NCBI GenBank assembly: GCA_949825065.1
Contig: OX463859.1
Span: 19,934,699-19,998,698, forward strand
Source: Odontocerum albicorne
Lineage: Eukaryota; Arthropoda; Insecta; Trichoptera; Odontoceridae
Direction: 5' to 3'
DNA: 64,000 bases
In this document: positions 56,469-64,000 of the stretch, in pieces
How the letters are laid out: every line of letters begins with the position of its first letter
How positions within the stretch are numbered: the first letter of the stretch is position 1
Translations under genes and position numbers: made by a program
Notes under the pieces: generated by a model
What the model was told of the DNA's origin: nothing
Databases searched by the model: none
The model's input: only the letters and a program-made list of their open reading frames with translations

Positions 56469-56690
56469 TTGGTGTATGGTACAATTATAGCACTCCATTT
56501 AGATTATTGTTCAAGTACTATTTTCTTGAGGGATGAAACTCAGTTGAAGAAACTTAAAATAATGCAGAGTAAAATGATGAAGACGTTTTTAAAATTAAGA
56601 ATATATATCCGAATTAAGGATATTCTTTGTAAATTATTGTTGATATGTATGCGGTAAAATATTGTAATTTCTTAGCCTATAGGTTAAAAA
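56469..56690 (+). pseudogene. LINE reverse transcriptase thumb fragment
   Basis: MVYGTIIALHLDYCSSTIFL, RDETQLKKLKIMQSKMMKTF, LKLRIYIRIKDIL: the 'Y...I.PH.DYCS.ILFL.NE.Q...LQ.LQN.AMR.IL......I..ML' block of LINE polymerases. It lies 420 bp upstream of an RNase H/zinc tail (57112), probably of a similar element. Confidence 0.7.
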
Positions 56691-56965
56691 TATTAATGTA
56701 ATCGAAAAGGTTAACAAAGACGGAAATAAAATAATGAAGGAGCTTTATGTAAACAAAGTTATCGTACGTAGCACTTAATGTACAACCACTACGCTATATT
56801 AAAAGTAGTAAAAATTAAAATAGATAATATTGTGTTGATGCCTAACTTCATGCATAAGAGTAAATTTAAACATAAAATTAATGTGATGAGTGACGATGCG
56901 TGCACTTACACTCTTTTTACTGATTTCTAATTAATATTTTGAGTGTATTGTTGATTTATTATTTT
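56691..56965. other. Probable LINE interior, not alignable
   Basis: It lies between two LINE modules in the expected order (thumb, then RNase H tail). No individual motif is clear. Confidence 0.35.
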
Positions 56966-57090
56966 TGGTAAATTACACATGCTTGGTAATGGATTTTGGT
57001 AAATTACACATGCTTGGTAATGGATTTTGGTAAATTACACATGCTTGGTAATGGATTTTGGTAAATTACACATGCTTGGTAATGGTTTTT
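56966..57090. repeat. 31-bp tandem repeat, 4 copies
   Basis: AAATTACACATGCTTGGTAA begins at 56970, 57001, 57032 and 57063; the copies are essentially identical. It lies inside a LINE relic, so it arose after the LINE insertion. Confidence 0.95.
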
Positions 57091-57111
57091 TTTTGTTTTA
57101 TAGTAATTTCA

Positions 57112-57366
57112 AGCCGTCATATGTTATTTGCGGACACTGCGTGGTGGCTAGTTAGCTTTACAGAATAATAATTGTAGAGAATTCTGACTGCGAGTGTGGT
57201 CTGGAGGATGAAACTCTAGTCCGTGTATTTTTCGGTTGTCATTTGCAAATCATGTTTGATTTACTAAAATTCTTATCTTTACCACACCCAATGAATCTTG
57301 CGTTTATTTTTTCTTCGATGAACTTTTCCATTTATAGATCGATTGTTACATTTTTGAAGCTTAATT
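57112..57366 (+). pseudogene. LINE RNase H/zinc-finger tail
   Basis: The frame reads KPSYVICGHCVVAS, a TAG, LYRIIIVENSDCECGLED, ETLVRVFFGCHLQIM, FDLLKFLSL and LKLN, ending at a natural stop. GHC...YLYRI.I..S.C.CG..ET..HVFF.C is the conserved end of LINE polyproteins with RNase H. The His of the zinc motif is Arg here. The antisense relative is at 26430-26640. Confidence 0.75.
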
Positions 57367-57499
57367 AGTTGAAACTTTAAATTATCTAGAATTGTTATTT
57401 TTTATATTTGTTTCATTATATTTACTCATATAATTAATTGCATAATGTCTTTAATTTGGTGGCACAAATCATCCTAGTTTGGGTGCATTGCATATTAAA

Positions 57500-57821
57500 A
57501 TAAATTCAGGAAATGAATCTTGATGAAAGAAGTCGAATAAATAATGTAGAAACGTGCGCCCTGAGAAGAATACATAACGTGACAATTTATGACAGAATAC
57601 GGAATGAAGTGATATATGCATGAATGTGAACTTTGGATTGATTGAAGAAAGAAAGAGTAACAAAACACATACAGCACAAATGTAAGTGGAAGACGTGGTA
57701 GAAGAAAACCCAAGAAAATAGGGTAAAATAAGGAAAAGAAATTTCGAAAGAAGGAAACACAGAACCTCAAAGAAATCGTAAGAATTTCATGAAAAGACGT
57801 AAATGGATGTATTTGTAAATG
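57500..57821 (+). pseudogene. LINE family M, 3' end, interrupted by the Bel/Pao element
   Basis: NLDERSRINNVETCALRRIH, NVTIYDRIRNEVIYA and a degenerate tail (KHIQHKCKWK) match the family M C-terminus. The retrotransposon inserts at 57821/57822. The family's 3' tail (GAGCTCTATCTCATCTGCCT, ACC) resumes after it at 60488-60510. Confidence 0.6.
57817..57821. other. Target-site duplication AAATG, left
   Basis: AAATG directly abuts the TG of the 5' LTR and recurs at 60467-60471 directly after the CA of the 3' LTR. Five bases is the usual size for Bel/Pao-type integration. Confidence 0.85.
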
Positions 57822-58274
57822 TGATCACGCCATAACGTGACGCGGAATGTGGGGGCGCTCTTTTATCGCGGCCGCATCGTCATCATCCCGGCCCTGTCAT
57901 GTCGGGCCCCCCTATCGCCGCGACTGGCCCCGCGCGGTGTAATTGTCACCAACGTTGGATATATTATTGTCGCCGGCTGTCGATGTTACCGTGAGAGGAG
58001 AACGTGGCTTGCACTTCCACTTGTTCGTAGACCATCGCCGGGAGAAGACCTCAAATCCGGGCTAGCCAAGTCGCCGGCACGCTCTTCATCGCCGAAACCT
58101 GGGCCGAGTTACCCGTGACCAACCGCCCTCACCACGAGAAGTGCACGACGGGTTACCTGTTGTTAGCCGAGATCTCTGAATCCTGTTATCCACGCCATCA
58201 TCGACCTTACACCACAACCGTGAGTAGAATTCCCTTTATATCCTATTCTTTCCAGTTTGGCTAACGCCAGATCA
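57822..58274 (+). mobile_element. 5' LTR of Bel/Pao-type element
   Basis: 453 bp, beginning TGATCACGCCATAACGTGAC and ending GGCTAACGCCAGATCA, so it has the TG...CA boundary. It matches the 3' LTR at every position I compared except 58272 (T here, C at 60464). It is far more GC-rich than its surroundings. An open frame of 93 codons (57837-58118) lies in both LTRs and is probably fortuitous. Confidence 0.95.
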
Positions 58275-58712
58275 TATGGTCCTTCGAGCCGGATCAACTG
58301 CTTGGAAGGCAACTATGCTGACCATTACACCAGCCCTCACCACTCTTTTATGGCTCGGGCGGACCACAGACTAATGGCGTGCCCAAATTATCAAAATCAG
58401 CCCGTTCAAGGTCGTTGGGATTTTATCGCGGCGAGCGGTCATTGTCGACGCTGCCTCGGACCTCATAATGCAAATGATTGCGAAACTACGGGGTCGTGCT
58501 GGAAGTGCAAGAGTGACAGGCATCACACTTCCCTTCACCACCCCGGTACGTCATCTTCGACGCAATCATCAGCCCACTTTCGGCCATTGTCACCCCGAGA
58601 GCAGCCTCGGCGGCGATCGGCCCGTGAATCTCCACAGCGCTCGTCACAAACAGGATATAGGTCTCCGCTGCCAACCCGAAAAAATAATCAACAAGACCCA
58701 CAATTATGACTT
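58275..58712 (+). CDS. Gag fragment with zinc knuckles (Bel/Pao-type)
   Basis: The open frame actually begins upstream inside the LTR (ATG 58257) and ends at the stop after NNQQDPQL. The part after the PBS has LMACPNYQ (C), QGRWDFIAASGHCRRCLG, PHNANDC: a C-X2-C-X3-H-X4-C knuckle (CRRC..H..C). Then follows CWKCKSDRHHTSLH, a C-X2-C-X4-HH...H second finger. This paired arrangement is typical of Bel/Pao Gag. A basic Ser/Arg/Pro-rich tail follows. The N-terminal capsid region is missing because the LTR/PBS joins almost directly to the knuckle region. It would package element RNA if made. No intact full-length Gag is present. Confidence 0.8.
58277..58292 (+). other. Primer-binding site
   Basis: TGGTCCTTCGAGCCGG starts two bases after the 5' LTR. 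It would pair with a tRNA 3' end CCGGCTCGAAGGACCA (with its CCA). The position and the TGG start are as expected for priming minus-strand DNA. The tRNA identity is not assigned. Confidence 0.85.
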
Positions 58713-58797
58713 TTGGATGGTGCTGAGGTCTCTTTGGGGCCCGGCAGGCCTATAGCCTTCGGCACGACCTTTGACTGTGCATTTCTGGGACTTGTTG
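58713..58797 (+). pseudogene. Pol remnant after the protease
   Basis: In the frame of the 268-codon ORF: DGAEVSLGPGRPIAFGTTFD, then CAFLGLVVN. The 'PIAF.TTFGW.LLG' pattern is found between the protease and the reverse transcriptase of Bel/Pao polyproteins. Here it is shortened and runs straight into the tandem array. The protease active site and all of the reverse transcriptase are absent. Confidence 0.55.
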
Positions 58798-60030
58798 TCA
58801 ACCCAAACTCAGCCCATCCTCGCGGCTCTCCCAACTCATGCGCTTCAACTCAAAAGCGACTCAACCCAAACTCAGCCCATGCGCTTCAACTCAAAAGCGA
58901 CTCAACCCAAACTCAGCCCATGCGCTTCAACTCAAAAGCGACTCAACCCAAACTCAGCCCATGCGCCTCAACTCAAAGGCGACTCAACCCAAACTCAGCC
59001 CATGCGCTTCAACTCAAAAGCGACTCAACCCAAACTCAGCCCATGCGCCTCAACTCAAAGGCGACTCAACCCAAACTCAGCCCATGCGCTTCAACTCAAA
59101 AGCGACTCAACCCAAACTCAGCCCATGCGCCTCAACTCAAAGGCGACTCAACCCAAACTCAGCCCATGCGCTTCAACTCAAAAGCGACTCAACCCAAACT
59201 CAGCCCATGCGCTTCAACTCAAAAGCGACTCAACCCAAACTCAGCCCATGCGCTTCAACTCAAAAGCGACTCAACCCAAACTAAGCCCATGCGCTTCAAC
59301 TCAAAGGCGACTCAACCCAAACTCAGCCCATGCGCTTCAACTCAAAAGCGACTCAACCCAAACTCAGCCCATGCGCTTCAGCTCAGGGGCGACTCAACCC
59401 AAACTCAACCCATGTGCTTCAACTCAAAAGCAATCCAACCCAAATTCAGCCCGTACTTGCGGCTCTCCCAACTCATGCGCTTCAACTCAAAAGCAATCCA
59501 ACCCAAACTCAGCCCTTAATTGCGGCTCTCCCAACTCATGCGCTTCAACTCAAAAGCAATCCAACCCAAACTCAGCCCTTAATTGCGGCTCTCCCAACTC
59601 ATGCGCTTCAACTCAGGAGCGACCCCGCCCGGGCTCAGCCCGTACTTGTAGTTCTCTCAGCTCATGGAGGTGCAAGGATTTCTTTCGGTCAATGAGGATA
59701 GAATCCACAGAACAGTTACTTTATGGAATCGTAGGTGATCAGCACTTGACCTTTGAGGAATTTACCACACTCTTAACACGAATCGAGGCTGTCCCTAACT
59801 CCTACCTCCACACCCTTCCAACCCGCTCCAAATGGCTTTCACCATCCTCCTCTCCTCAAATCGGAGAGCTCGTCCTGATCAAGGAGGACAACCTGCCGGC
59901 ACTGAAGTGGCGACTCGGACGCATCACCCGCACTATACCGGGCAGCGATGGAGTGACACTTGTGGTGGACCTCAACACGGCGGCCCGTGGGAGGTCCTCC
60001 CGGCGCCCCAGGATGATCACGCCATAACGT
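58771..60030 (+). CDS. Chimeric ORF: repeat peptide fused to integrase C-terminus
   Basis: 418 codons from ATG 58771 to a stop inside the 3' LTR. About residues 12-270 are encoded by the array, as a 41-residue peptide repeat (SDSTQTQPMRFNSKATQPKL and so on), rich in S, T, Q, N and P and basic. After a junction (CSSLSSWRC) the frame gives IVGDQHLTFEEFTTLLTRIE, AVPNS (end of the integrase core), skips the usual next block and continues TRSKW. It ends with IGELVLIKEDNLPALKWRLG, RITRTIPGSDGVTLVVDLNT (the integrase C-terminal DNA-binding domain of Bel/Pao). There is no catalytic DDE. Whether it is translated is unknown. The frame may be open because the element is young. The ATG choice is only the first in frame. 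Confidence 0.6.
58798..59640 (+). repeat. Internal 41-bp/63-bp tandem array
   Basis: Fourteen 41-bp units run from 58861 to 59434 (TCAACCCAAACTCAGCCCAT, GCGCTTCAACTCAAAAGCGA and one more base). They are flanked by longer 63-bp units that add TTGCGGCTCTCCCAACTC: one at the left (58798) and three at the right (59435, 59498, 59561). Two unit types (GCTTC..AAAAGCG and GCCTC..AAAGGCG) alternate from the third to the eighth unit, suggesting an 82-bp higher-order unit. Forty-one is not a multiple of three, so each unit shifts frame. All three forward frames are free of stops across the array. Confidence 0.95.
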
Positions 60031-60466
60031 GACGCGGAATGTGGGGGCGCTCTTTTATCGCGGCCGCATCGTCATCATCCCGGCCCTGTCATGTCGGGCC
60101 CCCCTATCGCCGCGACTGGCCCCGCGCGGTGTAATTGTCACCAACGTTGGATATATTATTGTCGCCGGCTGTCGATGTTACCGTGAGAGGAGAACGTGGC
60201 TTGCACTTCCACTTGTTCGTAGACCATCGCCGGGAGAAGACCTCAAATCCGGGCTAGCCAAGTCGCCGGCACGCTCTTCATCGCCGAAACCTGGGCCGAG
60301 TTACCCGTGACCAACCGCCCTCACCACGAGAAGTGCACGACGGGTTACCTGTTGTTAGCCGAGATCTCTGAATCCTGTTATCCACGCCATCATCGACCTT
60401 ACACCACAACCGTGAGTAGAATTCCCTTTATATCCTATTCTTTCCAGTTTGGCTAACGCCAGACCA
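60014..60466 (+). mobile_element. 3' LTR of Bel/Pao-type element
   Basis: 453 bp, TG...CA, followed directly by AAATG (60467-60471). It differs from the 5' LTR at one position, 60464. The integrase frame terminates 17 bases inside it. Confidence 0.95.
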
Positions 60467-60510
60467 AAATGAATCAAATGATGTGTGGAGCTCTATCTCA
60501 TCTGCCTACC

Positions 60511-60965
60511 TTATTTCGACGGTAGTATAAGACAAACGGGCCTTGTAAGCTTGAATTATTTCGACGGTAATATAAGACTAACGGGCCTTGTAAGCTTGAA
60601 TTATTTCGACGGTAATATAAGACTAACGGGCCTTGTAAGCTTGAATTATTTCGACGGTAATATACGACTAACGGGCCTTGTAAGCTTGAATTATTTCGAC
60701 GGTAATATAAGACTAACGGGCCTTGTAAGCTTGAATTATTTCGACGGTAATATAAGACTAACGGGCCTTGTAAGCTTGAATTATTTCGACGGTAATATAA
60801 GACTAACGGGCCTTGTAAGCTTGAATTATTTCGACGGTAATATAAGACTAACGGGCCTTGTAAGCTTGAATTATTTCGACGGTAATATAAGACTAACGGG
60901 CCTTGTAAGCTTGAATTATTTCGACGGTAATATAAGACTAACGGGCCTTGTAAGCTTGAATTATT
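60511..60965 (+). repeat. 45-bp tandem array, 10 copies, frame-preserving
   Basis: TTATTTCGACGGTAATATAA recurs every 45 bp from 60511 to 60916. The units are identical except the first (two changes) and one with TATACGAC. Each contains a HindIII-like AAGCTT. As 45 is 15 codons, the frame 60485-60997 (170 aa) encodes ten copies of YFDGNIRLTGLVSLN. The array begins exactly in the 3' tail of the interrupted LINE M copy, 45 bp after the retrotransposon. Translation is not supported by any other evidence. Confidence 0.95.
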
Positions 60966-60966
60966 T

Positions 60967-61265
60967 TTGTTTTAAAAAATGTTGTGTATTTAACTGAATT
61001 AATTAATTTAAATGTATACTTTATCCTACAAAAGACAAATAGCCTTTATGAACCATCTCAGTAGGTGCATTGCCTGTTCTGAGACTAAAATATGAATCAT
61101 TTTTATTTTGTATTACTGTATTATACTTCATTTTCTTTGTACACGATTTGAGATTGTTATATTTTAACAAACCTATCGAGTTTGTTGAACTATAACAATT
61201 TTGTTGAAGTTTGTTGAAGAATAACCGTTAGAATATTTTTGCGACCATGTGACTTGGTTTATTTA
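60967..61265. other. No recognised gene
   Basis: Contains overlapping TTTGTTGAA / ATAACAATTTTGTTGAAGTT repeats at 61180-61220. Otherwise nothing. Confidence 0.4.
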
Positions 61266-61435
61266 CTTTTGTCTGCTTGGTTGGAAGAGATTACCGTCTG
61301 GCAATAAGCCAGCCAGATTGTGTTTGCAATGAACTGTTGAAAAAATAAAGCTGCCTGGAGTTCAAAGCAGACTGGAATCGTTAAAAAATCTAGATTCCAA
61401 TGCAATGCCCGGGGTTGTGTTGTGAGACATGCATC
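61266..61435 (+). repeat. Rearranged SINE-A pieces
   Basis: TTGGTTGGAAGAGATTACCG with TCTGGCAATAAGCCAGCCAG (61278-61318) is the sense 3' end of SINE-A. GCAGACTGGAATCGTTAAAA with AATCTAGATTCCAATGCAAT (61367-61405) is body sequence reversed. The two pieces point in opposite directions, so a rearrangement occurred. Confidence 0.5.
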
Positions 61436-61839
61436 TGAACAACTACGAGTATGTCACGGAGGAAGTTGTACGATTTTTTTCCGCAAAAAATATGTTAACG
61501 ATTTATGGATACTAGTACTTCTTTCACAGCATCCACATAAAGGAAGGAAAAGTACTCGCGTATCCAGAATGGAACTCTCTGCATATATCCCAATCCTTAT
61601 CGTTTCATTTTTCTAAACGTGCGATGTTTTAATATTCAGATTAAAAATACGTTTTTAATAGAGCCGAATAATTCCTGTGAAATTTCTCGGAAATTGTAAC
61701 GTGTCGGATAAAACCGGAGGGGAATTTACATATAAAAAGATAAAAAATGCACGACATAGTCAGATGTTACAACGGCGCATTTAATTTTACCATACGGTTA
61801 AACTCTTTTCACTTTATTTTTTTTGCGGACCCTTGAAAA
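61436..61839. other. No recognised gene
   Basis: TACGAGTA at 61444. The frame 61422-61616 is unsupported. Confidence 0.4.
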
Positions 61840-62440
61840 GTAAGCACCTGATTCGTTATTTGTTTGGATATGCAAATGAAGTACGGACATGGAAAACGCG
61901 AATGTACGTTAGATCATGGTAAATAAAAAATATTAGATAATATTTAACATATAAGTGTGATGATGGAAAACATGAATAAATGCTATATAATTTTAAAGAA
62001 GTACCAGGTTCGTTATTTGTTTAGATATGCAAATAAAATATAATCATGAAAAACACGAATGAACATTCGATAGGTAAATAAGTATGTCAGAATTGGGTAA
62101 ACGAATGAAGTATGATCTTGTAAAACACGAATGAATTTAAGATAATTGTAAATAAGAATGTAAGATAATGTTTGGGTAGGCAAATGAAGTATGATTGTGG
62201 AAAAACGGATTAATGTTAGACAATTTATAAAAAGTACCAGTTACTTATATGTGCAAATGAAGTGTAATTATAAATAACATTAAAAAGTGTTAGGTAATTG
62301 TAAATAAATACTTGTTTTGTCATTAATTTGGATATGTTAGATAGTTTTAAATAAGTGTCTGATTCAGAGATAATTGTAAATAAGTATCTGATTAAAACAC
62401 GAATGAATGTGTGAAATCGTTAATAAGTACACTCTTTTTT
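61840..62440. repeat. Degenerate tandem repeat, about 90-120 bp unit
   Basis: Variants of AAGTACCTGATTCGTTATTT, GGATATGCAAATGAAGTAT, GAAAAACACGAATGAAT and GATAATTGTAAATAAGTA recur four to six times with strong drift. Confidence 0.65.
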
Positions 62441-62608
62441 TATTTGTTCGAGTCCTCAAACCACCACAATTATAACACATCAGAAATAAATGCAAAGCAA
62501 CAATAATATTAAAAAAAAACTATACATGACAAGTGTTCGTACTTTACCAAATATGTATTGCACATTTCTATTTTTTATTACACTTTTGAAAATTGACGCA
62601 ATTATTTA
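62441..62608. other. Left flank of mariner 4
   Basis: AT-rich. The target TA immediately before the element is at 62607-62608. Confidence 0.6.
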
Positions 62609-63883
62609 TTAGGTCCTTACATATGAAATTGGCGTTTTGCCGTACTGGCAACTTTGATTTCAAATATCTTCTCTTTGGTTAGGAATTTCAAATTCAAATT
62701 TATACAGCTATTTACTCAAGTATTTGTGTTTCAAAAATTATAATTCATTTGTTTTTTTCTCAATTGTTTTTTTTCTTTGCGTCACTCAGTTTACAAAATG
62801 GAAAACTTGAAATATCGCGTTATTTACGAGTACGAGTTCCACCGTGGCACCAGTGCTGCAGAAACGGCTCGAAGGATTAATGATGTGTATGGCGACGGTG
62901 CCGCAAAAGAAAACACAGTGCGTTTTTGGTTCCAACGTTTTCGTTCTGGAAATTTCGACCTGCAGAACAAGCCCCGTGGAGAAAGTTGATAATGAAGAAT
63001 TGAAGGCTATTGTGGAAGCGGATCCATCGCAAACCACGTCCGAGTTAGCTGCAGACTGCGGTGTTAGTGATAAAACTGTTTTAATCCATTTGAAGCAAAT
63101 TGGGAAGGTGAAAAAGCTTGAAAGGTGGGTACCTCATGAATTGAGTGAAGCAAATCAACAAACGCGCGTTGACTGCTGCGTTGCATTACTCAACCGGCAC
63201 AATAATGAAGGGATTTTGAATCGAATCATTACCTGTGATGAAAAGTGGATCCTGTATGATAATCGGAAGCGCTCATCGCAATGGCTGAACCCTGCCGAAC
63301 CAGCCAAACCATGCCCCAAGCGAAAATTGACTCCAAAAAGTTACTTGTGAGCGTTTGGTGGACTAGTGCTGGTGTCGTTCACTACAGCTTTCTTAAATCT
63401 GGCCAGACGATTACGGCAGACGTCTATTGTCAGCAACTGCAAACCATGATGGAAAAGCTAGCTGCTAAAAAACCGAGGCTGGTTAATCGCTCTAGGCCAC
63501 TGCTGCTTCATGATAACGCTAGACCACACACTGCACAACAGACGGCTACCAAATTAGAAGAGCTTCAATTGGAATGTCTAAGACATCCACCGTACTCTCC
63601 GGACCTTGCCCCAACAGATTACTATTTTTTTCGAAATTTGGATAACTTCTTGCAAGGGAAAAAATTCAACTCCGATGGGGCAGTCCAAACCGACTTCAAA
63701 GATTTTATTGATTCCCGTCCGAATGGTTTTTTTAGTAAAGGGATCGATGAACTACCTATGAGATGGCAAAAGTGCATAGATAGCAATGGTACATACTTTG
63801 ATTAAATAAATATATTATATTAAAAAAAAATCAACTTTATGTTCCTCCCAAACAAAACGCCAATTTCATATGTAAGGACCTAA
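62609..63883 (+). mobile_element. Mariner element 4, nearly intact
   Basis: Perfect 30-bp terminal inverted repeats (62609-62638 and 63854-63883; start TTAGGTCCTTACATATGAAA) with TA target duplications on both sides (62607-62608 and 63884-63885). The length of 1275 bp is that of a complete mariner. The identical ends and high conservation of the coding part indicate a recent insertion. Confidence 0.97.
62798..63805 (+). pseudogene. Mariner transposase 4, two compensating frameshifts
   Basis: The ATG at 62798 opens MENLKYRVIYEYEFHRGTSA, ARRINDVYGDGAAKENTVRF and FQRFRSGNFDLQNKPRG (first HTH and linker). Near 62975 about ten bases are missing and the frame shifts. The second frame has KVDNEELKAIVEADPSQTTS, ELAADCGVSDKTVLIHLKQI (second HTH), WVPHELSE and ITCDEKWILYDN (first Asp). 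A single base is missing in the A run at 63335-63339, restoring the first frame. It then reads LLVSVWWTSAGVVHYSFLKS, the second Asp in LLLHDNARPHT, the third Asp in SPDLAPTDYYFF 34 residues later, and ends SNGTYFD. All three catalytic Asp are present. It would bind the 30-bp ends and move the element at TA sites, but this copy is not translatable through. The style suggests the mellifera/irritans group; I am not sure which. A sequencing error could explain the second indel. Confidence 0.93.
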
Positions 63884-64000
63884 TATTTTGTTTCGTTTTA
63901 ATATTTCGTTATTTAAAAGTCTCACTATGAAGAATTTATTGATGTTTTAATATCTAAGCAGGTTAATTGAAATGTGTTTATGAAATGTAGTTGTTTTTTT
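63884..64000. other. Right flank of mariner 4
   Basis: AT-rich, with TA target duplication at its start. The window ends in a T run. Confidence 0.6.

Larger units (their letters stand above)
57822..60466 (+). mobile_element. Non-autonomous Bel/Pao-type LTR retrotransposon
   Basis: 2645 bp: 5' LTR, PBS, Gag fragment, pol remnant, tandem array, integrase C-terminus, 3' LTR, flanked by AAATG. About 4-5 kb of a normal Bel/Pao interior (capsid, protease, reverse transcriptase, RNase H, most of integrase) is gone. I see no convincing polypurine tract directly before the 3' LTR; the nearest is GTGGGAGG near 59987. Near-identical LTRs mean a recent insertion, so proteins must have come from another copy. 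It lies in a family M LINE. Confidence 0.92.

Noticed and set aside
57837..58118. 93-codon open frame repeated identically at 60029-60310
   Set aside because: It lies wholly inside both LTRs; the identity is explained by LTR duplication and there is no protein motif.
58468..58755. 95-codon frame overlapping the Gag fragment
   Set aside because: Alternative frame of the zinc-knuckle region with no motif of its own.

Overview
The window is AT-rich eukaryotic DNA made almost entirely of decayed transposable elements. I found no exon of a host gene that I could defend, and no rRNA, true tRNA or CRISPR locus. The mix of elements (four mariner lineages, many LINE 3' ends of types common in arthropods, a tRNA-headed SINE, a Bel/Pao LTR element, TA-flanked MITEs) suggests an arthropod, either an insect or a crustacean such as a copepod. 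The sequence alone does not settle which.

Layout. 0-13 kb: a tandemly duplicated hAT-like repeat, an RTE-like LINE relic (2.6-3.2 kb), the first copy of a foldback repeat (4.5-4.8 kb), a mariner helix-turn-helix scrap (5.1-5.3 kb), a LINE end (9.7-10.0 kb), a SINE (11.5 kb) and a composite repeat (11.8-12.4 kb). 13-25 kb: a three-frame mariner wreck, a Jockey-like LINE end (15.9-16.3 kb), an 87-bp tandem array, two side-by-side foldbacks (20.3-20.6 kb), a LINE end (21.3-21.7 kb) and an internally deleted mariner with perfect 21-bp terminal repeats (23.5-24.4 kb). 25-41 kb: LINE ends on both strands, SINE pieces, a palindromic MITE (33.4 kb), a 53-bp array with higher-order structure (34.3-34.9 kb) and two more foldback copies (38.4 and 39.5 kb).

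41-52 kb holds nested insertions: a MITE inside a composite repeat, and two SINEs inside one older repeat. It also has a foldback MITE whose right arm is triplicated, more LINE ends, two further composite repeats and a degenerate minisatellite. 52-57 kb: a candidate solo LTR, a Mos1-like (mauritiana) mariner with a lost catalytic aspartate, and LINE relics. 57.8-60.5 kb: a young Bel/Pao element with 453-bp LTRs differing at one base, a 5-bp target duplication AAATG and a primer-binding site. Most of pol is missing and a 41-bp/63-bp tandem array lies between a Gag fragment and the integrase C-terminus. It sits in the 3' tail of a LINE and is followed by a 45-bp array. 62.6-63.9 kb: a nearly intact mariner with perfect 30-bp terminal repeats and TA target duplications, broken only by two small indels.

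The observations most worth a second look are: (1) the repeat-bearing Bel/Pao derivative with a long chimeric ORF; (2) a foldback/terminal repeat family with a hammerhead-ribozyme-like core that co-varies between copies; (3) strong enrichment of the 8-mer TACGAGTA; (4) the almost functional mariner at the right end. All subfamily names rest on remembered family motifs, not on searches.
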